Origin: Palaemon carinicauda
Taxonomy: Eukaryota > Arthropoda > Malacostraca > Decapoda > Palaemonidae
Direction of reading: 5' to 3'
NCBI RefSeq assembly: GCF_036898095.1
Contig: NC_090746.1
Location: 112,578,607-112,642,606, forward strand
Length of the DNA stretch: 64,000 bases
The position numbers and the translations under genes were made by a program. Position 1 is the first letter of the stretch. Every line of letters starts with the position of its first letter. Shown here one piece after another: positions 21,846-30,956 of the stretch. A model generated the notes under the pieces. The model worked only from the letters and a program-made list of their open reading frames with translations. It did no database searches and was not told where the DNA came from.

Positions 21846-22814
21846 CTTTAAGAAGATTACAACAATAGCATTCTGAACGCTTCATATCTTCATGTTGACT
21901 TGGAAAAATATTGTTGTATCCTCTAGATTGTCAGGTTTTTGTATGTGGTTTGTCTTTTATTGGTTTAAAGATTTCTCCTCCCAGATTTGTTAGCAATTGT
22001 TGCTTAGCCATGAATTGATACAAATGTTTAAGATTAAATCATAGCAATACAAAATACCAGTACTTTATTACTTCAGAATTATCAAAAATGACCTAAAGGT
22101 TACTTACTCCTACCTCTAAGGGCCAAGTCATAAAAGACCCAGAATTATAAATTTAAAAAAATAGTGAGAAGTTGGAAAGATGCAGAATAGCTAATCATAA
22201 CCTTTGTATATACTGTACCGTAAAACAAACTTCATTTTGATTGAATATATACTAAAGGCTTTAACTAATTTGATCAAGAATTAGTTCTATAAAATTTTAA
22301 CTAGCTAAATATATTGTCGCTTCCTGATTGATGTGAAACAATGAGCCTTTATTAAAAACTAAAAACTTTGAAATCTTGAAACTACCTGAATAAGCATAAA
22401 AACTCACTCAAATCATTGATAACTGCTACAAAAAAAAAACAGTGGATAATTACTTAAGCCCATGAAAGTAAGGAACCATTAACCTATGTGATTGAATTCA
22501 GCATAAAGTTGCTCTTATGTTAAGGGAAGAAATGTACTCGTTATCACTTTTGGGAAAAAATTAGTAAAAGGGATGAAATTGTCAATTGTTCTCCAAACAC
22601 AGAAAAAGAAGGCTATCAGCTGCTTTGGATCTGAGGATCCAGGTGATGGATGTGTAGAATTTATTGGTGGTCATTTATTTGTTTGTTATACAAGTCTACA
22701 GTGTCTGGGATGTTCAAAGATGATAAATGTAGAATGTATGAATGATGAGTTTATGGTAAACAATACAATTTGGTCTTGGTTTATTTGATTGTCAGCAAAA
22801 CACACCTGTTAATA
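21846..22814. other. Intron sequence without recognised features
   Basis: AT-rich intronic sequence up to the right-hand end of DIRS-2. The open frame at 22573-22788 shows no family signature. Confidence 0.5.
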
Positions 22815-23075
22815 TGACAAATTCGAAGATAATTTGTATTTTTCCTAACCATACAAACCTTAGCTATTTACAAAGGGTTTTACTTTTAGCGCAGCTGAAA
22901 TGACGAGCCAATAGTTTTTAACGAGGGTTAATTACCCCCGCGCTAGTTAGCGGGGGGTGGGGAAGGGTAGCTTGCTACCCCTCCCCCCTCCACACACCGG
23001 TGACTTGCTTCACTTCACTTAGAGGTAGGACTTGACTTGGGGGTCAGGGATGGCGGGCACATATGTGTAAATAGC
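22815..23075. repeat. Right terminal repeat of DIRS-2
   Basis: From GACAAATTCGAAGATAATTT, through GTTAATTACCCCCGCGCTAG, to CACACACCGGTGACTTGC. The middle portion is the reverse complement of 30785-30956. Confidence 0.9.
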
Positions 23076-23175
23076 TAAGGTTTGTATGGTTAGGAAAAAT
23101 ACAAATTATCTTCGAATTTGTCATTTGTTCCGTAACCGAAATACAAACCACGCTATTTACAAAGGGTGACTTACC
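23075..23175. repeat. Internal complementary region of DIRS-2
   Basis: The stretch TATCTTCGAATTTGTCA is joined directly to TTTGTTCCGTAACCGAAATA. The first half is complementary to the element's right end at 22815-22870. The second is complementary to its left end at 30905-30956. The join reproduces the circle junction with a shared TTT. Confidence 0.92.
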
Positions 23176-23641
23176 CCTTAGGAAGGGTGGAAAGTCCCCA
23201 GCCTTACTGACTTCGGCTTGCCCGGGGGCTCGATCCCTTAGTGAGCAGCACTAGAGAGAGGGAGCCCCTGTACCTCACAGGTTCCTAGCATCGCTAGGAA
23301 CGAGTGGCCTACATAAGTAGTGTGAGGAGGAGAGTGTGACTCGTCCTATGAAGTTGACCTTGAGACCTTCAGATAGGAATTCTAGGATAGGACGTTCCCC
23401 ATACCACCTCGTCAGGGTATGGGAGACGCAACAGTATTAAGCTTAATACTAGGAGCACAAAGAAGCATGGGTTACCTGCAGAGGTCGAGGTCAGCTATGC
23501 GAGGACCAGGATGCTGCTTCCCCAAGAGAGGGGAGAATGAAGAAAGAAGTAAGGGTCAGACATACTCTTTCATTCACACAGACTAAGACCGGGTAACAAC
23601 GCCCTCAACCTACTGCTACTTGTCCAAAAAGGAGCCTGAGG
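23176..23641. other. DIRS-2 3' untranslated region
   Basis: About 460 bases between the recombinase stop and the internal complementary region. No coding signal seen. The same stretch is recognisable in DIRS-3 (38203-38680), including the CACCTCGTCAGGGTATGGG block, here at 23405-23423. Confidence 0.7.
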
Positions 23642-24652
23642 TTAGACCAGCTGTTGTGCAGCCACCACAGGGCCGATAGAGAACGTATCGAGGCTCCTGT
23701 GGGTCACGTCTTGCAGGTAGTGGGCTGTGAAGGTCGTTTGACGCTTCCAGACCCCCGCTTGAAGTACCTGCGTCACAGAGAAGTTTCTCTTGAAGGCCAG
23801 GGATGTAGCAATACCCCTGACATCGTGGGCCCGAGGGCGACGTGACGGAGGAGGGTCAGGATTCAGGGCATGGTGGATAACCCTTCGAATCCAAGCAGAG
23901 ATGGTGTTCCTTGTGACCCTCCTCTTTGTCCTGCCTGTGCTCACAAACAAAGCTCGCACATGAGGACGGACTGCAGCCGTTCTCTTCAAGTAGTACCTCA
24001 GACACCTCACTGGGCATAGTAGCAGCTGGTCTGGGTCGTTTGTTACAGAACGGAGACTCGCGATCCTGAAAGAGTCGAACCGAGGATCCGGCACTCCAGG
24101 ATTCTGAGTCTTGGCCACAAACTCAGGGACGAACCTGAACGTTACCTCCCCCCATCCCCTTGAATGGGCGATGTCGTACGAGAGACCATGAAGTTCACTA
24201 ACTCGCTTGGCCGAGGCCAAGGCGAGTAGGAAAGCCGTCTTCCAAGACAGGTGGCGATCGGAGGCCTGGCGTAATGGCTCGAAGGGAGGTCTCTTGAGAG
24301 ACCTGAGAACTCGAACCACGTTCCAAGGAGGGGGTCTCACTTCCGACTGGGGGCAGGTAAGCTCATAGCTACGTATGAGTAAAGAGAGTTCTAGCGATGA
24401 AGAAATATCCACGCCCTTCAATCTGAAGGCCAAGCTTAAGGCTGAGCGATAGCCTTTCACTGCCGAGACAGAAAGGCGCATTTCTTCTCGCAGATACACA
24501 AGGAAGTCCGCTATTGCTGGAATAGTGGCATCGAGTGGAGAGATACCCCTTCCACGACACCAACCACAAAAGACTCTCCACTTCGCTTGGTAGACTCCCT
24601 CAGAGGACCTTCGCAGGTGCCGAGACATTCTCTCCGCAACCTGTTGCGAAAA
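23642..24652 (-). CDS. DIRS-2 tyrosine recombinase (integrase)
   Basis: The recognisable domain is about 336 residues at the C-terminus of a 974-codon open frame that starts at 26566. The core-binding part has GVYQAKWRVFCGWCRGRG and IADFLVYLREE. The catalytic Arg is in LASAKRVSEL (residue about 788 of the open frame), His-x-x-Arg in RAHDVRGIATSLAF (914 and 917), a Trp in AGVWKRQ (940), and the Tyr nucleophile in TAHYLQDV (950). It overlaps the end of the RT frame by about 140 bases in the -1 register. The whole 974-codon frame continues the gag frame with only one stop between them. How it is translated is not known from the sequence. Confidence 0.95.
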   Translation of the reverse strand, partial: FSQQVAERMSRHLRRSSEGVYQAKWRVFCGWCRGRGISPLDATIPAIADFLVYLREEMRLSVSAVKGYRSALSLAFRLKGVDISSSLELSLLIRSYELTCPQSEVRPPPWNVVRVLRSLKRPPFEPLRQASDRHLSWKTAFLLALASAKRVSELHGLSYDIAHSRGWGEVTFRFVPEFVAKTQNPGVPDPRFDSFRIASLRSVTNDPDQLLLCPVRCLRYYLKRTAAVRPHVRALFVSTGRTKRRVTRNTISAWIRRVIHHALNPDPPPSRRPRAHDVRGIATSLAFKRNFSVTQVLQAGVWKRQTTFTAHYLQDVTHRSLDTFSIGPVVAAQQLV

Positions 24653-26898
24653 GCCTCTCTCCGCGAGGAGACGCTGGATAGTCTCCAGGCGTGAAGTCGA
24701 AGCGAGGCTACGGCCCTGTGAGGGACACCGGAGTGGGGTTGTCTGAGAAGCTCGTGTCGTGGAGGAAGCTCCCTTGGGAGTTCCGTCAGGAGTTGCAGAA
24801 GGTCCGGAAACCATTCCGCGTGATGCCATAGCGGAGCTACTAGAGTCATGGAACAGTTGACCGATAGTCTGGTCCTGTTGAGCACCCTTCTCATCAGACA
24901 GAATGGTGGGAAGGCATACACGTCGATGTTGTCCCACCGTTGCTGGAAAGCATCTTGCCAGAGTGCCTTGGGGTCCGGGACTGGTGAGCAGTACAGGGGC
25001 AGCTTGAAGTTCAAGGCTGTCGCGAACAAGTCCACCGTCGGGGAACCCCACAAAGTCAGGACTTTGTTGGCTATCTGAGGATCCAAAGACCACTCGGTAC
25101 TCACTATCTGCGAAGCCCTGCTCAGACTGTCGGCGAGCACATTCCTCTTGCCAGGAATGAAGCGAGCTGATAGTGTTATCGAGTGGGTTTCGGTCCACCT
25201 CAGAGTCTCTACTGCAAGATGGGATAGCTGTTGCGAAAAAGTGCCTCCCTGCTTGTTGATATAAGCCACTACCGTGGTGTTGTCGCTCATCACCACCACG
25301 GAGTGACCCGCCAGGAACCGTTGGAACTGTTGAAGGGCCAGAAAGACGGCCTTCAATTCTAGCAGGTTGATGTGTAGGCACTTTTCTGATTCTGACCAAA
25401 GGCCTGAGGCCCTCTGGTTCAGAACGTGCGCCCCCCACCCTTCTTTTGACGCGTCCGAAAACAGAGTCAATTCCGGGGGAAGGACGAGAAGACTCACTCC
25501 CTTTCGCAGGTTCTCGTCGGCCAGCCACCACCGCAAGTCCGTCTGTTCCAGAGACCCCATTGGGATCAGAGTGTCCGGGGAATCGGATCCTTGATTCCAC
25601 CGGGACTTGAGCCGCCATTGAAGGGATCTCATCCTGAGGCGGCTGTTTGGAACCAGACGGGCCAGGGAGGATAGGTGGCCCAAGAGACGCAACCACGATT
25701 GGGCGGGGAGTTCTTTTCGCCTGAGGAAAGGTTCCGCCACCCTCCTCAGCCTTGCTATCCGGTCGTCTGATGGAAAGGCTTTGTGGAGATTGGTGTCTAT
25801 TAGCATGCCTAGATAAACCAGTCGCTGGGACGGCTGCAGAGAGGACTTCTCGAGGTTTACCACGATCCCCAGATCCTGGCAAAGATCTAGAAGCCTGTCT
25901 CGGTGTCGAAGAAGGGTCGACTCCGAGTCTGCTAGGATCAGCCAATCGTCTAGGTAACGAAGGAGACGAATGCCGTTCCTGTGCGCCCAAGTCGAAATCA
26001 GGGTGAACACTCTGGTGAACACCTGAGGAGCTGTGGAGAGACCGAAACACAGCACCTTGAACTGGTAGATCTTGTTGTCTAGGCAGAATCTCAGGTACTT
26101 CCTGGAAGACGGATGGATTGGGATCTGGAAGTACGCATCCTTTAGATCCAGTGTACACATGAAGTCTTGTGGTCTCACCGCAAGTCTGACTGTGTCTGCT
26201 GTCTCCATGCTGAACCGGGTTTGTTTGACAAACCTGTTCAGAGCCGAGAGATCGATGACGGGTCTCCAGTCTCCAGTAGCCTTCTTTACAAGAAAGAGTC
26301 GACTGAAGAAGCCTGGAGAGCCGTCCACGACCTCCTGGAGAGCACCCTTCTCGAACATGGTCTTGACTTCGGCCTGAAGGGCCAGCCCCTTTGCCGATCC
26401 CATGGCATAGGAGCTCAACGACACTGGATTCGCTGTCAGGGGAGGTTGAGATGACGTGAACGGGACGCGATAACCTTGGCCGATCACCGAGATCGTCCAA
26501 GCATCGGCCCCGAGATGTTGCCACCTGCGGACGCAACGCTGAAGGCATCCCCCCACAGGTGGACACGCAGGGGGACTGCCACCCCTAGGGCTTGCGGCCG
26601 CGGCCGCCACCCCTAGAAGTCTTGCCTCCCCTGGAGGACTTAACACCCCTCTTGACCTTGGCTGGAAAGGGCTGGGGCTTAGACACCACTTTCTTAGCTG
26701 CCGGTGCCTGTTTTGGAGCCTTACGAGGCTGTTGCTGCTGTTGTGGCGGGGCTGGAGGCTTATAGGGCCGAGTTGTAAGGGCCCTGTGGAGGAGGGAGTC
26801 CGTGCTGGATTTCCTCCACCTCTCAGCCGTTCGCTCCAAGTCTTGAGGCTCAAACAGGCTCTCCCCCAGGAGGGAGGCATGTCGGAGCCTACACACAT
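24511..26898 (-). CDS. DIRS-2 reverse transcriptase, RNase H and DAM-like methyltransferase
   Basis: An open frame of 795 residues that overlaps the end of gag by 314 bases in the +1 register. The first 120 residues overlap gag and are probably not all translated. RT covers about 190-400 (SRLFLVKKATGDWRPVIDLS, Asp251 in LDLKDAYF, catalytic YLDD at 315-318). RNase H covers about 478-600 (Asp482 in FSDAS, Glu515 in LLELK, Asp539 in MSDNTT, Asp near 591 in VLADSLSR). A DAM-like methyltransferase module follows (DLFA at 624-627, AFPPF at 662-666, MTLVAPLWHHAEW). The RT and RNase H would copy the RNA into the circular DNA form. The role of the methyltransferase-like module in DIRS elements is not settled. 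No stop or frameshift was seen. Confidence 0.94.
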   Translation of the reverse strand: MCVGSDMPPSWGRACLSLKTWSERLRGGGNPARTPSSTGPLQLGPISLQPRHNSSNSLVRLQNRHRQLRKWCLSPSPFQPRSRGVLSPPGEARLLGVAAAAASPRGGSPPACPPVGGCLQRCVRRWQHLGADAWTISVIGQGYRVPFTSSQPPLTANPVSLSSYAMGSAKGLALQAEVKTMFEKGALQEVVDGSPGFFSRLFLVKKATGDWRPVIDLSALNRFVKQTRFSMETADTVRLAVRPQDFMCTLDLKDAYFQIPIHPSSRKYLRFCLDNKIYQFKVLCFGLSTAPQVFTRVFTLISTWAHRNGIRLLRYLDDWLILADSESTLLRHRDRLLDLCQDLGIVVNLEKSSLQPSQRLVYLGMLIDTNLHKAFPSDDRIARLRRVAEPFLRRKELPAQSWLRLLGHLSSLARLVPNSRLRMRSLQWRLKSRWNQGSDSPDTLIPMGSLEQTDLRWWLADENLRKGVSLLVLPPELTLFSDASKEGWGAHVLNQRASGLWSESEKCLHINLLELKAVFLALQQFQRFLAGHSVVVMSDNTTVVAYINKQGGTFSQQLSHLAVETLRWTETHSITLSARFIPGKRNVLADSLSRASQIVSTEWSLDPQIANKVLTLWGSPTVDLFATALNFKLPLYCSPVPDPKALWQDAFQQRWDNIDVYAFPPFCLMRRVLNRTRLSVNCSMTLVAPLWHHAEWFPDLLQLLTELPRELPPRHELLRQPHSGVPHRAVASLRLHAWRLSSVSSRREAFRNRLRRECLGTCEGPLRESTKRSGESFVVGVVEGVSLHSMPLFQQ

Positions 26899-29800
26899 CT
26901 ACGGCGGGGACCTTCGGATGGAATCTCTCGGACACAGCATCGCGACGCTTCAACACCGAGTTGGCCCACAGGGTGGTAACCTGGTGCGCCAAGAACTCGA
27001 TGGAGCGGGTGCCCGAGAGCAAGAAGGTCTCTAGGGCCTTCCTATTGGTCTCCTTGGACAAGTCCTCAGATCGCAATAGGATGCCCAGAGATCCTAACCA
27101 GAAGTCCAGCCACGAAGTGGCCTGCATGGCACACTTAGCGACCTTCTCGTGGTTAAGGATCTCTGCCGCCGAGAACGACACCTGCCGGGCAGAGAGTTTC
27201 TCCAAGGGAACTCCCTTCGCCAGCTCCTCCACAGAGTGATGGAGCGGAAGAGCGAGGTTGTGCTCACCCAGGATCTCGAAATACCTCCTCTGCTGAAGGC
27301 GAGGAGGAGGGATGAGTTTGTTCCCGGCAGTGGAACGACTGGAGGAGGCAAGAAGTGCGAGCTGAGCATTGGCCCTAGCTCTGGCACTCTTCAGCCCCCG
27401 AGACCAGGGCAGAGCTGCACTGGTCTTAGGGGCCTTCCGAACGTCGAACACTTCATCCAGAATTGTGTCTTTGCCTTCACGGGGGGGGATGACTGGATCC
27501 GTAAGACTGTTAAGTTGCCTTATCAGGCTTAGGACCTGCCAGAAGGCATGTTCGGACTCTTGCTGTTCTCCTCCCTGTGGGCTGGCAGCTAAGTCTCCTG
27601 CCCCAGGAATCTCTTCCTGGGGTGATACGTGGACATTCCCCTGGGTAGTCATGGGTTCCTGTCGAATCCTTGCAGAGGATTTAGGGATGGTCTTGGAATC
27701 CTTGGGCTCCCTCCTAGGAGGGATACAGGATCCCAACAACGAGGTTCGAGGGGCCCCTTCCTCACGAGACAATTCTCCTGCCTGAAGCGAAGTCTCCCCC
27801 CCTGGTGCCGGGGGGAAGACTACCGGTCCACTGGACTCACCTGAGGACGGAAAGGCCTCGTCCACGGGAGAAGGAGAGAGTACTCGTGCAGGAGAGGGGA
27901 CCCTCGAGACCGACCTCTTGGGAACCAACTTCGCCCTGGGGGAAGTCACCACGAAGTCCACTCCTCTCTTTCTCTTCAGCGAAGGAGAGACAGCCGCTGG
28001 TTTGTTACCCTGGCCGGCGAGTGCTGGTTTCATAACCCTCACTAACGCCCGTGCCAGCGGACCAAACCAAGTCTGCTGCTCAAAGGACACAGAGTCCGAA
28101 ATCCTCGCTAAGGTGAAAGGGATCGGGCGATCCTTTGGAGTGGACACGACGGTACCTGCCTGAAAAGAAGGTGGGGAAGAATGCTGTAATGACCTGTCCT
28201 CGTCCTGCAATACCAACCTGTGCTTGGATGGAGGTGATCCCGAGTGCCGTCTAGGAGCACGCGTCCCTGCTGCTACCACCGGCTGTGGAATTCGCCGCGA
28301 ACTATGGTCGCGCGAGGGTGAACGGTCGCGCAAAGGCGAATGGTTGCGCGGGCGTACAGGCGAGCGGTCGCGCGGGCGCGCAGGCGAGCGGTCGCGCGGG
28401 CGCGCAGGCGAGCGGTCGCGCGGGCGCGCAGGCGAGCGATCGCGCGGGCGCGCAGGCGAGCGATCACGCGGGCGCGCAGGCGAGTGGGCGTGAGGGTGGG
28501 CAGGTAAAGGAACATGTGTCCGAGGCGACGAACGCAAGCGATGGCGCGACGGCGAGGGATCGTGCTGCCGCGTAGGTGAAGAAGATCGCTGGCGATAATG
28601 ATCACGTGATGGTAAGCGATGGCGAGCGGCATGTGAAGGTGAATGATTGCGCGCAAGAGGGCGGTCGTTCAGGGTATTGCGATGAGGAGCAGCATGCGTA
28701 AGCGGGCGATCGTTCAGGGTTGTGCGATGGCGAGCAGCATGCGTAGGTGAATGATCGCGTGAAAGGGTGCGATGGTGATCAGCATCCGCAGGAAGGCGAT
28801 CGTTCAGGGTTGTGCGATGAGGAGCAGCATGCGTAAGCGGGCGATCGTGCAGGGTTGTGCGATGGCGAGCAGCATGCGCAGGTGAATGATCGCGTGAAAG
28901 GGTGCGATGGTGATCAGCATCCGCAGGAGGGCGATCGTTCAGGGTATTGCGATGAGGAGCAGCATGCGAAAGCGGGCGATCGTGCAGGGTTGTGCGATGG
29001 CGAGCAGCATGCGTAAGCGGGCGATCGTGCAGGGTTGTGCGATGGTGATCAGCATCCGCAGGAGGGCGATCGTTCAGGGTATTGCGATGAGGAGCAGCAT
29101 GCGTAAGCGGGCGATCATGCAGGTTCGTGCGATGGCGGGCAGCATGTGAAGGTGATCGCTGGCGAACTGGTGATCGCTGGCGAGCTGGTGATCGCTGGCG
29201 AGCTGGTGATCGCTGGCGAGCTGGTGATCGCTGGCGAGCAGAAGGTCGACGCGTGTCCTGTGAGAGGATAGGTTCACGAGCAGGAACGGGAAGATCGCTG
29301 GCGCGTTGGCGAACATGTGTTTCTGACACACGATGGTGAGCAGGGAGTTCAGCAGGAACTAAAGGGTGGTCAGAGACCGCAGGGCGATGGTCCTCAAATG
29401 AGCGCTGACGCTCGGAAGAGAGCTGACGCTCGGAAGAGAGCTGACGAGCAGGAGAGCGCTGGCGAGGGGGGCGAACCTCAGGAGAGAGCCGACGAGCAGG
29501 TGAGCGTCGGCGAGCAGGAGAGTCTTGGCGAGCAGGAGATCGTCGACGAGCAGGAGATCGCTGGCGAGCAGGAGAGCGCTTGTGCGCTGGCCCTGCTCGC
29601 GTAAGGGAAGAATCCCTTAGCCCCGAAGGGACCGTTGCCCGTCGGGTGACGAGTTCTCCAGAAGGCGAAGATCCGGCAGGAGATGGAGAGCGGTCCGCAG
29701 AGAGGTTCAAGGAGGGCGGAGTAGTCGGTTGAGGCTGACGAGGAGAGTCCCCCCCGGAGGACGAAGACCCAAAAAGGCGCCTCTTAGTCCCCCTGTAAGG

Positions 29801-30643
29801 GGAAGGGAGGCCCTTGTGGCGTAGAGGGCGGTGAGCCTTACGGCGGAGGCGGCCTCGGGGGAGATCGTCGGGACCATCGGTCCTCCGAAGGGGAGTCTCC
29901 TTCAAAACACTTCCCTCAGAAGGAAGCTGGGCAGCAGTCGAGACCGAAGGACTCACTTCCCCCTTCGAAGGATGCACGGAAGGAGGAGGAGAGCCTAGAG
30001 CACCATCACCAGCAACAGCACCTGCGTCGGAAGGCCCAGCCACGTCGGAGGCCTCTGTCACCACGACGTCGACAATAGACAGAGGGTCTACCTCCGCTAC
30101 CACCGGCGACTGTTTAACAGCGGCCCCCAACGAGACAAGGTCAATAAGAGCGACCCTGGAGGGCAAGCCCTTAAGCCCCAGGGACGACCAAATCTGCAAC
30201 AGATCATCACTGGATAAAGTATTATTATCAATAACCTCCCCCGGAGGAGGAGGGGGAACCGCCTCGCTATGGGAGGCGACGCCCTCTCCCCCCACCGAAG
30301 GTAGGGAAACAGAACAAGGGCCTGCGCTCCCACTCGGACGACTCTCCTTAGGAGGCGGACGAGGGGGAGCTTCGGAGGAGGTTTGGGCGGCGGAAGAAGA
30401 GTCCCGAGAACCTTCCTCCTTCAAGGCTAACCCCGGAGGAGAACGGTCTCTCTTGGACTTCTTCTTACGCCGACGGCCAAACCTCTCCCACTGGGAGGCA
30501 GACCACTCCCTACACTCACGGCACATGTTATCCTGGTCGCACCGTCGGCCCCGACATTGAGGGCAGAGGGTGTGAGGATCCGTACTCACGTCCGACATGA
30601 AAGTCCCACAAGGACGGCCGGCAACTCCTGGGCATGTCCGCAT
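26585..30643 (-). CDS. DIRS-2 Gag-like protein with zinc module and RS-rich repeats
   Basis: The start is placed at ATG 30643 (MRTCPGVAGRPCG), right before the zinc module. The frame is open 15 codons further up. The zinc module (CPGVAGRPC, DPHTLCPQCRGRRC, MCREC) is followed by RERSPPG-type basic sequence, an acidic and proline-rich part, and a long RS-like region made of RQRSPA, a 15-residue unit (HAARHRTTLHDRPLT and variants) and RSPARPRD units. The capsid-like C-terminal part contains SWLDFWLGSLGILLRSEDLS and VDVCRLRHASLLGESLFE. The tail is PQQQQQPRKAPKQAPAAKK followed by RGGKTSRGGGRGRKP. About 1350 residues is long for a DIRS Gag, largely because of the repeats. Gag identity is by position and shared modules. 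Stop TAG at 26585-26587. Confidence 0.9.
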   Translation of the reverse strand: MRTCPGVAGRPCGTFMSDVSTDPHTLCPQCRGRRCDQDNMCRECREWSASQWERFGRRRKKKSKRDRSPPGLALKEEGSRDSSSAAQTSSEAPPRPPPKESRPSGSAGPCSVSLPSVGGEGVASHSEAVPPPPPGEVIDNNTLSSDDLLQIWSSLGLKGLPSRVALIDLVSLGAAVKQSPVVAEVDPLSIVDVVVTEASDVAGPSDAGAVAGDGALGSPPPSVHPSKGEVSPSVSTAAQLPSEGSVLKETPLRRTDGPDDLPRGRLRRKAHRPLRHKGLPSPYRGTKRRLFGSSSSGGDSPRQPQPTTPPSLNLSADRSPSPAGSSPSGELVTRRATVPSGLRDSSLTRAGPAHKRSPARQRSPARRRSPARQDSPARRRSPARRLSPEVRPPRQRSPARQLSSERQLSSERQRSFEDHRPAVSDHPLVPAELPAHHRVSETHVRQRASDLPVPAREPILSQDTRRPSARQRSPARQRSPARQRSPARQRSPVRQRSPSHAARHRTNLHDRPLTHAAPHRNTLNDRPPADADHHRTTLHDRPLTHAARHRTTLHDRPLSHAAPHRNTLNDRPPADADHHRTLSRDHSPAHAARHRTTLHDRPLTHAAPHRTTLNDRLPADADHHRTLSRDHSPTHAARHRTTLNDRPLTHAAPHRNTLNDRPLARNHSPSHAARHRLPSRDHYRQRSSSPTRQHDPSPSRHRLRSSPRTHVPLPAHPHAHSPARPRDRSPARPRDRSPARPRDRSPARPRDRSPARPRDRSPVRPRNHSPLRDRSPSRDHSSRRIPQPVVAAGTRAPRRHSGSPPSKHRLVLQDEDRSLQHSSPPSFQAGTVVSTPKDRPIPFTLARISDSVSFEQQTWFGPLARALVRVMKPALAGQGNKPAAVSPSLKRKRGVDFVVTSPRAKLVPKRSVSRVPSPARVLSPSPVDEAFPSSGESSGPVVFPPAPGGETSLQAGELSREEGAPRTSLLGSCIPPRREPKDSKTIPKSSARIRQEPMTTQGNVHVSPQEEIPGAGDLAASPQGGEQQESEHAFWQVLSLIRQLNSLTDPVIPPREGKDTILDEVFDVRKAPKTSAALPWSRGLKSARARANAQLALLASSSRSTAGNKLIPPPRLQQRRYFEILGEHNLALPLHHSVEELAKGVPLEKLSARQVSFSAAEILNHEKVAKCAMQATSWLDFWLGSLGILLRSEDLSKETNRKALETFLLSGTRSIEFLAHQVTTLWANSVLKRRDAVSERFHPKVPAVDVCRLRHASLLGESLFEPQDLERTAERWRKSSTDSLLHRALTTRPYKPPAPPQQQQQPRKAPKQAPAAKKVVSKPQPFPAKVKRGVKSSRGGKTSRGGGRGRKP
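28339..28500. repeat. 24-bp minisatellite in DIRS-2 gag (RSPARPRD units)
   Basis: Six to seven units of GCGCGGGCGCGCAGGCGAGC-type sequence with a 24-bp period, so eight residues per unit on the minus strand. The period keeps the reading frame. Confidence 0.9.
28655..29150. repeat. 45-bp minisatellite in DIRS-2 gag (15-residue units)
   Basis: About eleven units with a 45-bp period, recognisable by GAGCAGCATGCGTAAGCGGG and variants. The unit on the minus strand is HAARHRTTLHDRPLT-like. Three subtypes alternate, so the array seems to have grown by duplicating two- or three-unit blocks. Confidence 0.9.
29150..29240. repeat. 18-bp minisatellite in DIRS-2 gag
   Basis: Five near-identical units of GGTGATCGCTGGCGAGCT, six residues per unit in the gag frame. 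More diverged six-residue units (RQRSPA, RQLSSE) follow at about 29400-29600. Confidence 0.88.
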
Positions 30644-30784
30644 ATTAAATAAAAGAAAATAACTGAAGGTCAACTTCCAACCAATCACACAAGCTGTAAA
30701 GAAAAAGAAGAAAATTAAAGGCTGTCAGCGAAGGCGATGAACAGACACGTCTGATCACCGCCGAGCCAAAAGTGAAGTGGAGCA

Positions 30785-30956
30785 AGTCACCGGTGTGTGG
30801 AGGGGGGAGGGGTAGCAAGCTACCCTTCCCCACCCCCCGCTAACTAGCGGGGGGGTAATTAACCCTCGTTAAAAACTATTGGCTCGTCATTTCAGCTGCG
30901 CTAAAAGTAAAACCCTTTGTAAATAGCGTGGTTTGTATTTCGGTTACGGAACAAAT
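30785..30956. repeat. Left terminal repeat of DIRS-2
   Basis: Reverse complement of the inner part of 22850-23010, including GGGGTAGCAAGCTACC and TTAACCCTCGTTAAAAACTA. The outermost bases CGGTTACGGAACAAAT are found again, inverted, in the internal complementary region. Confidence 0.9.

Larger units (their letters stand above)
22815..30956 (-). mobile_element. DIRS-2: full-length DIRS-type retrotransposon with open frames (family B)
   Basis: Complete DIRS layout on the minus strand. The left terminal repeat lies at high coordinate (about 30785-30956) and gag at 26585-30643. RT-RNase H-methyltransferase is at 24511-26898, the recombinase at 23642-24652, the internal complementary region at 23080-23175, and the right terminal repeat at 22815-23075. 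All catalytic residues are visible and no inactivating stop was found. It is therefore the best candidate for a recently active copy. It lies antisense in the 17.8-kb SYVN1 intron. The termini are TTTGTTCCGTAACC (start) and CGAATTTGTCA (end). No target duplication is evident. Confidence 0.95.

Noticed and set aside
26898..30688. LTR-type retrotransposon or endogenous retrovirus
   Set aside because: There are no long direct repeats, protease or DDE integrase. A tyrosine recombinase, inverted repeats and an internal complementary region define a DIRS element instead.
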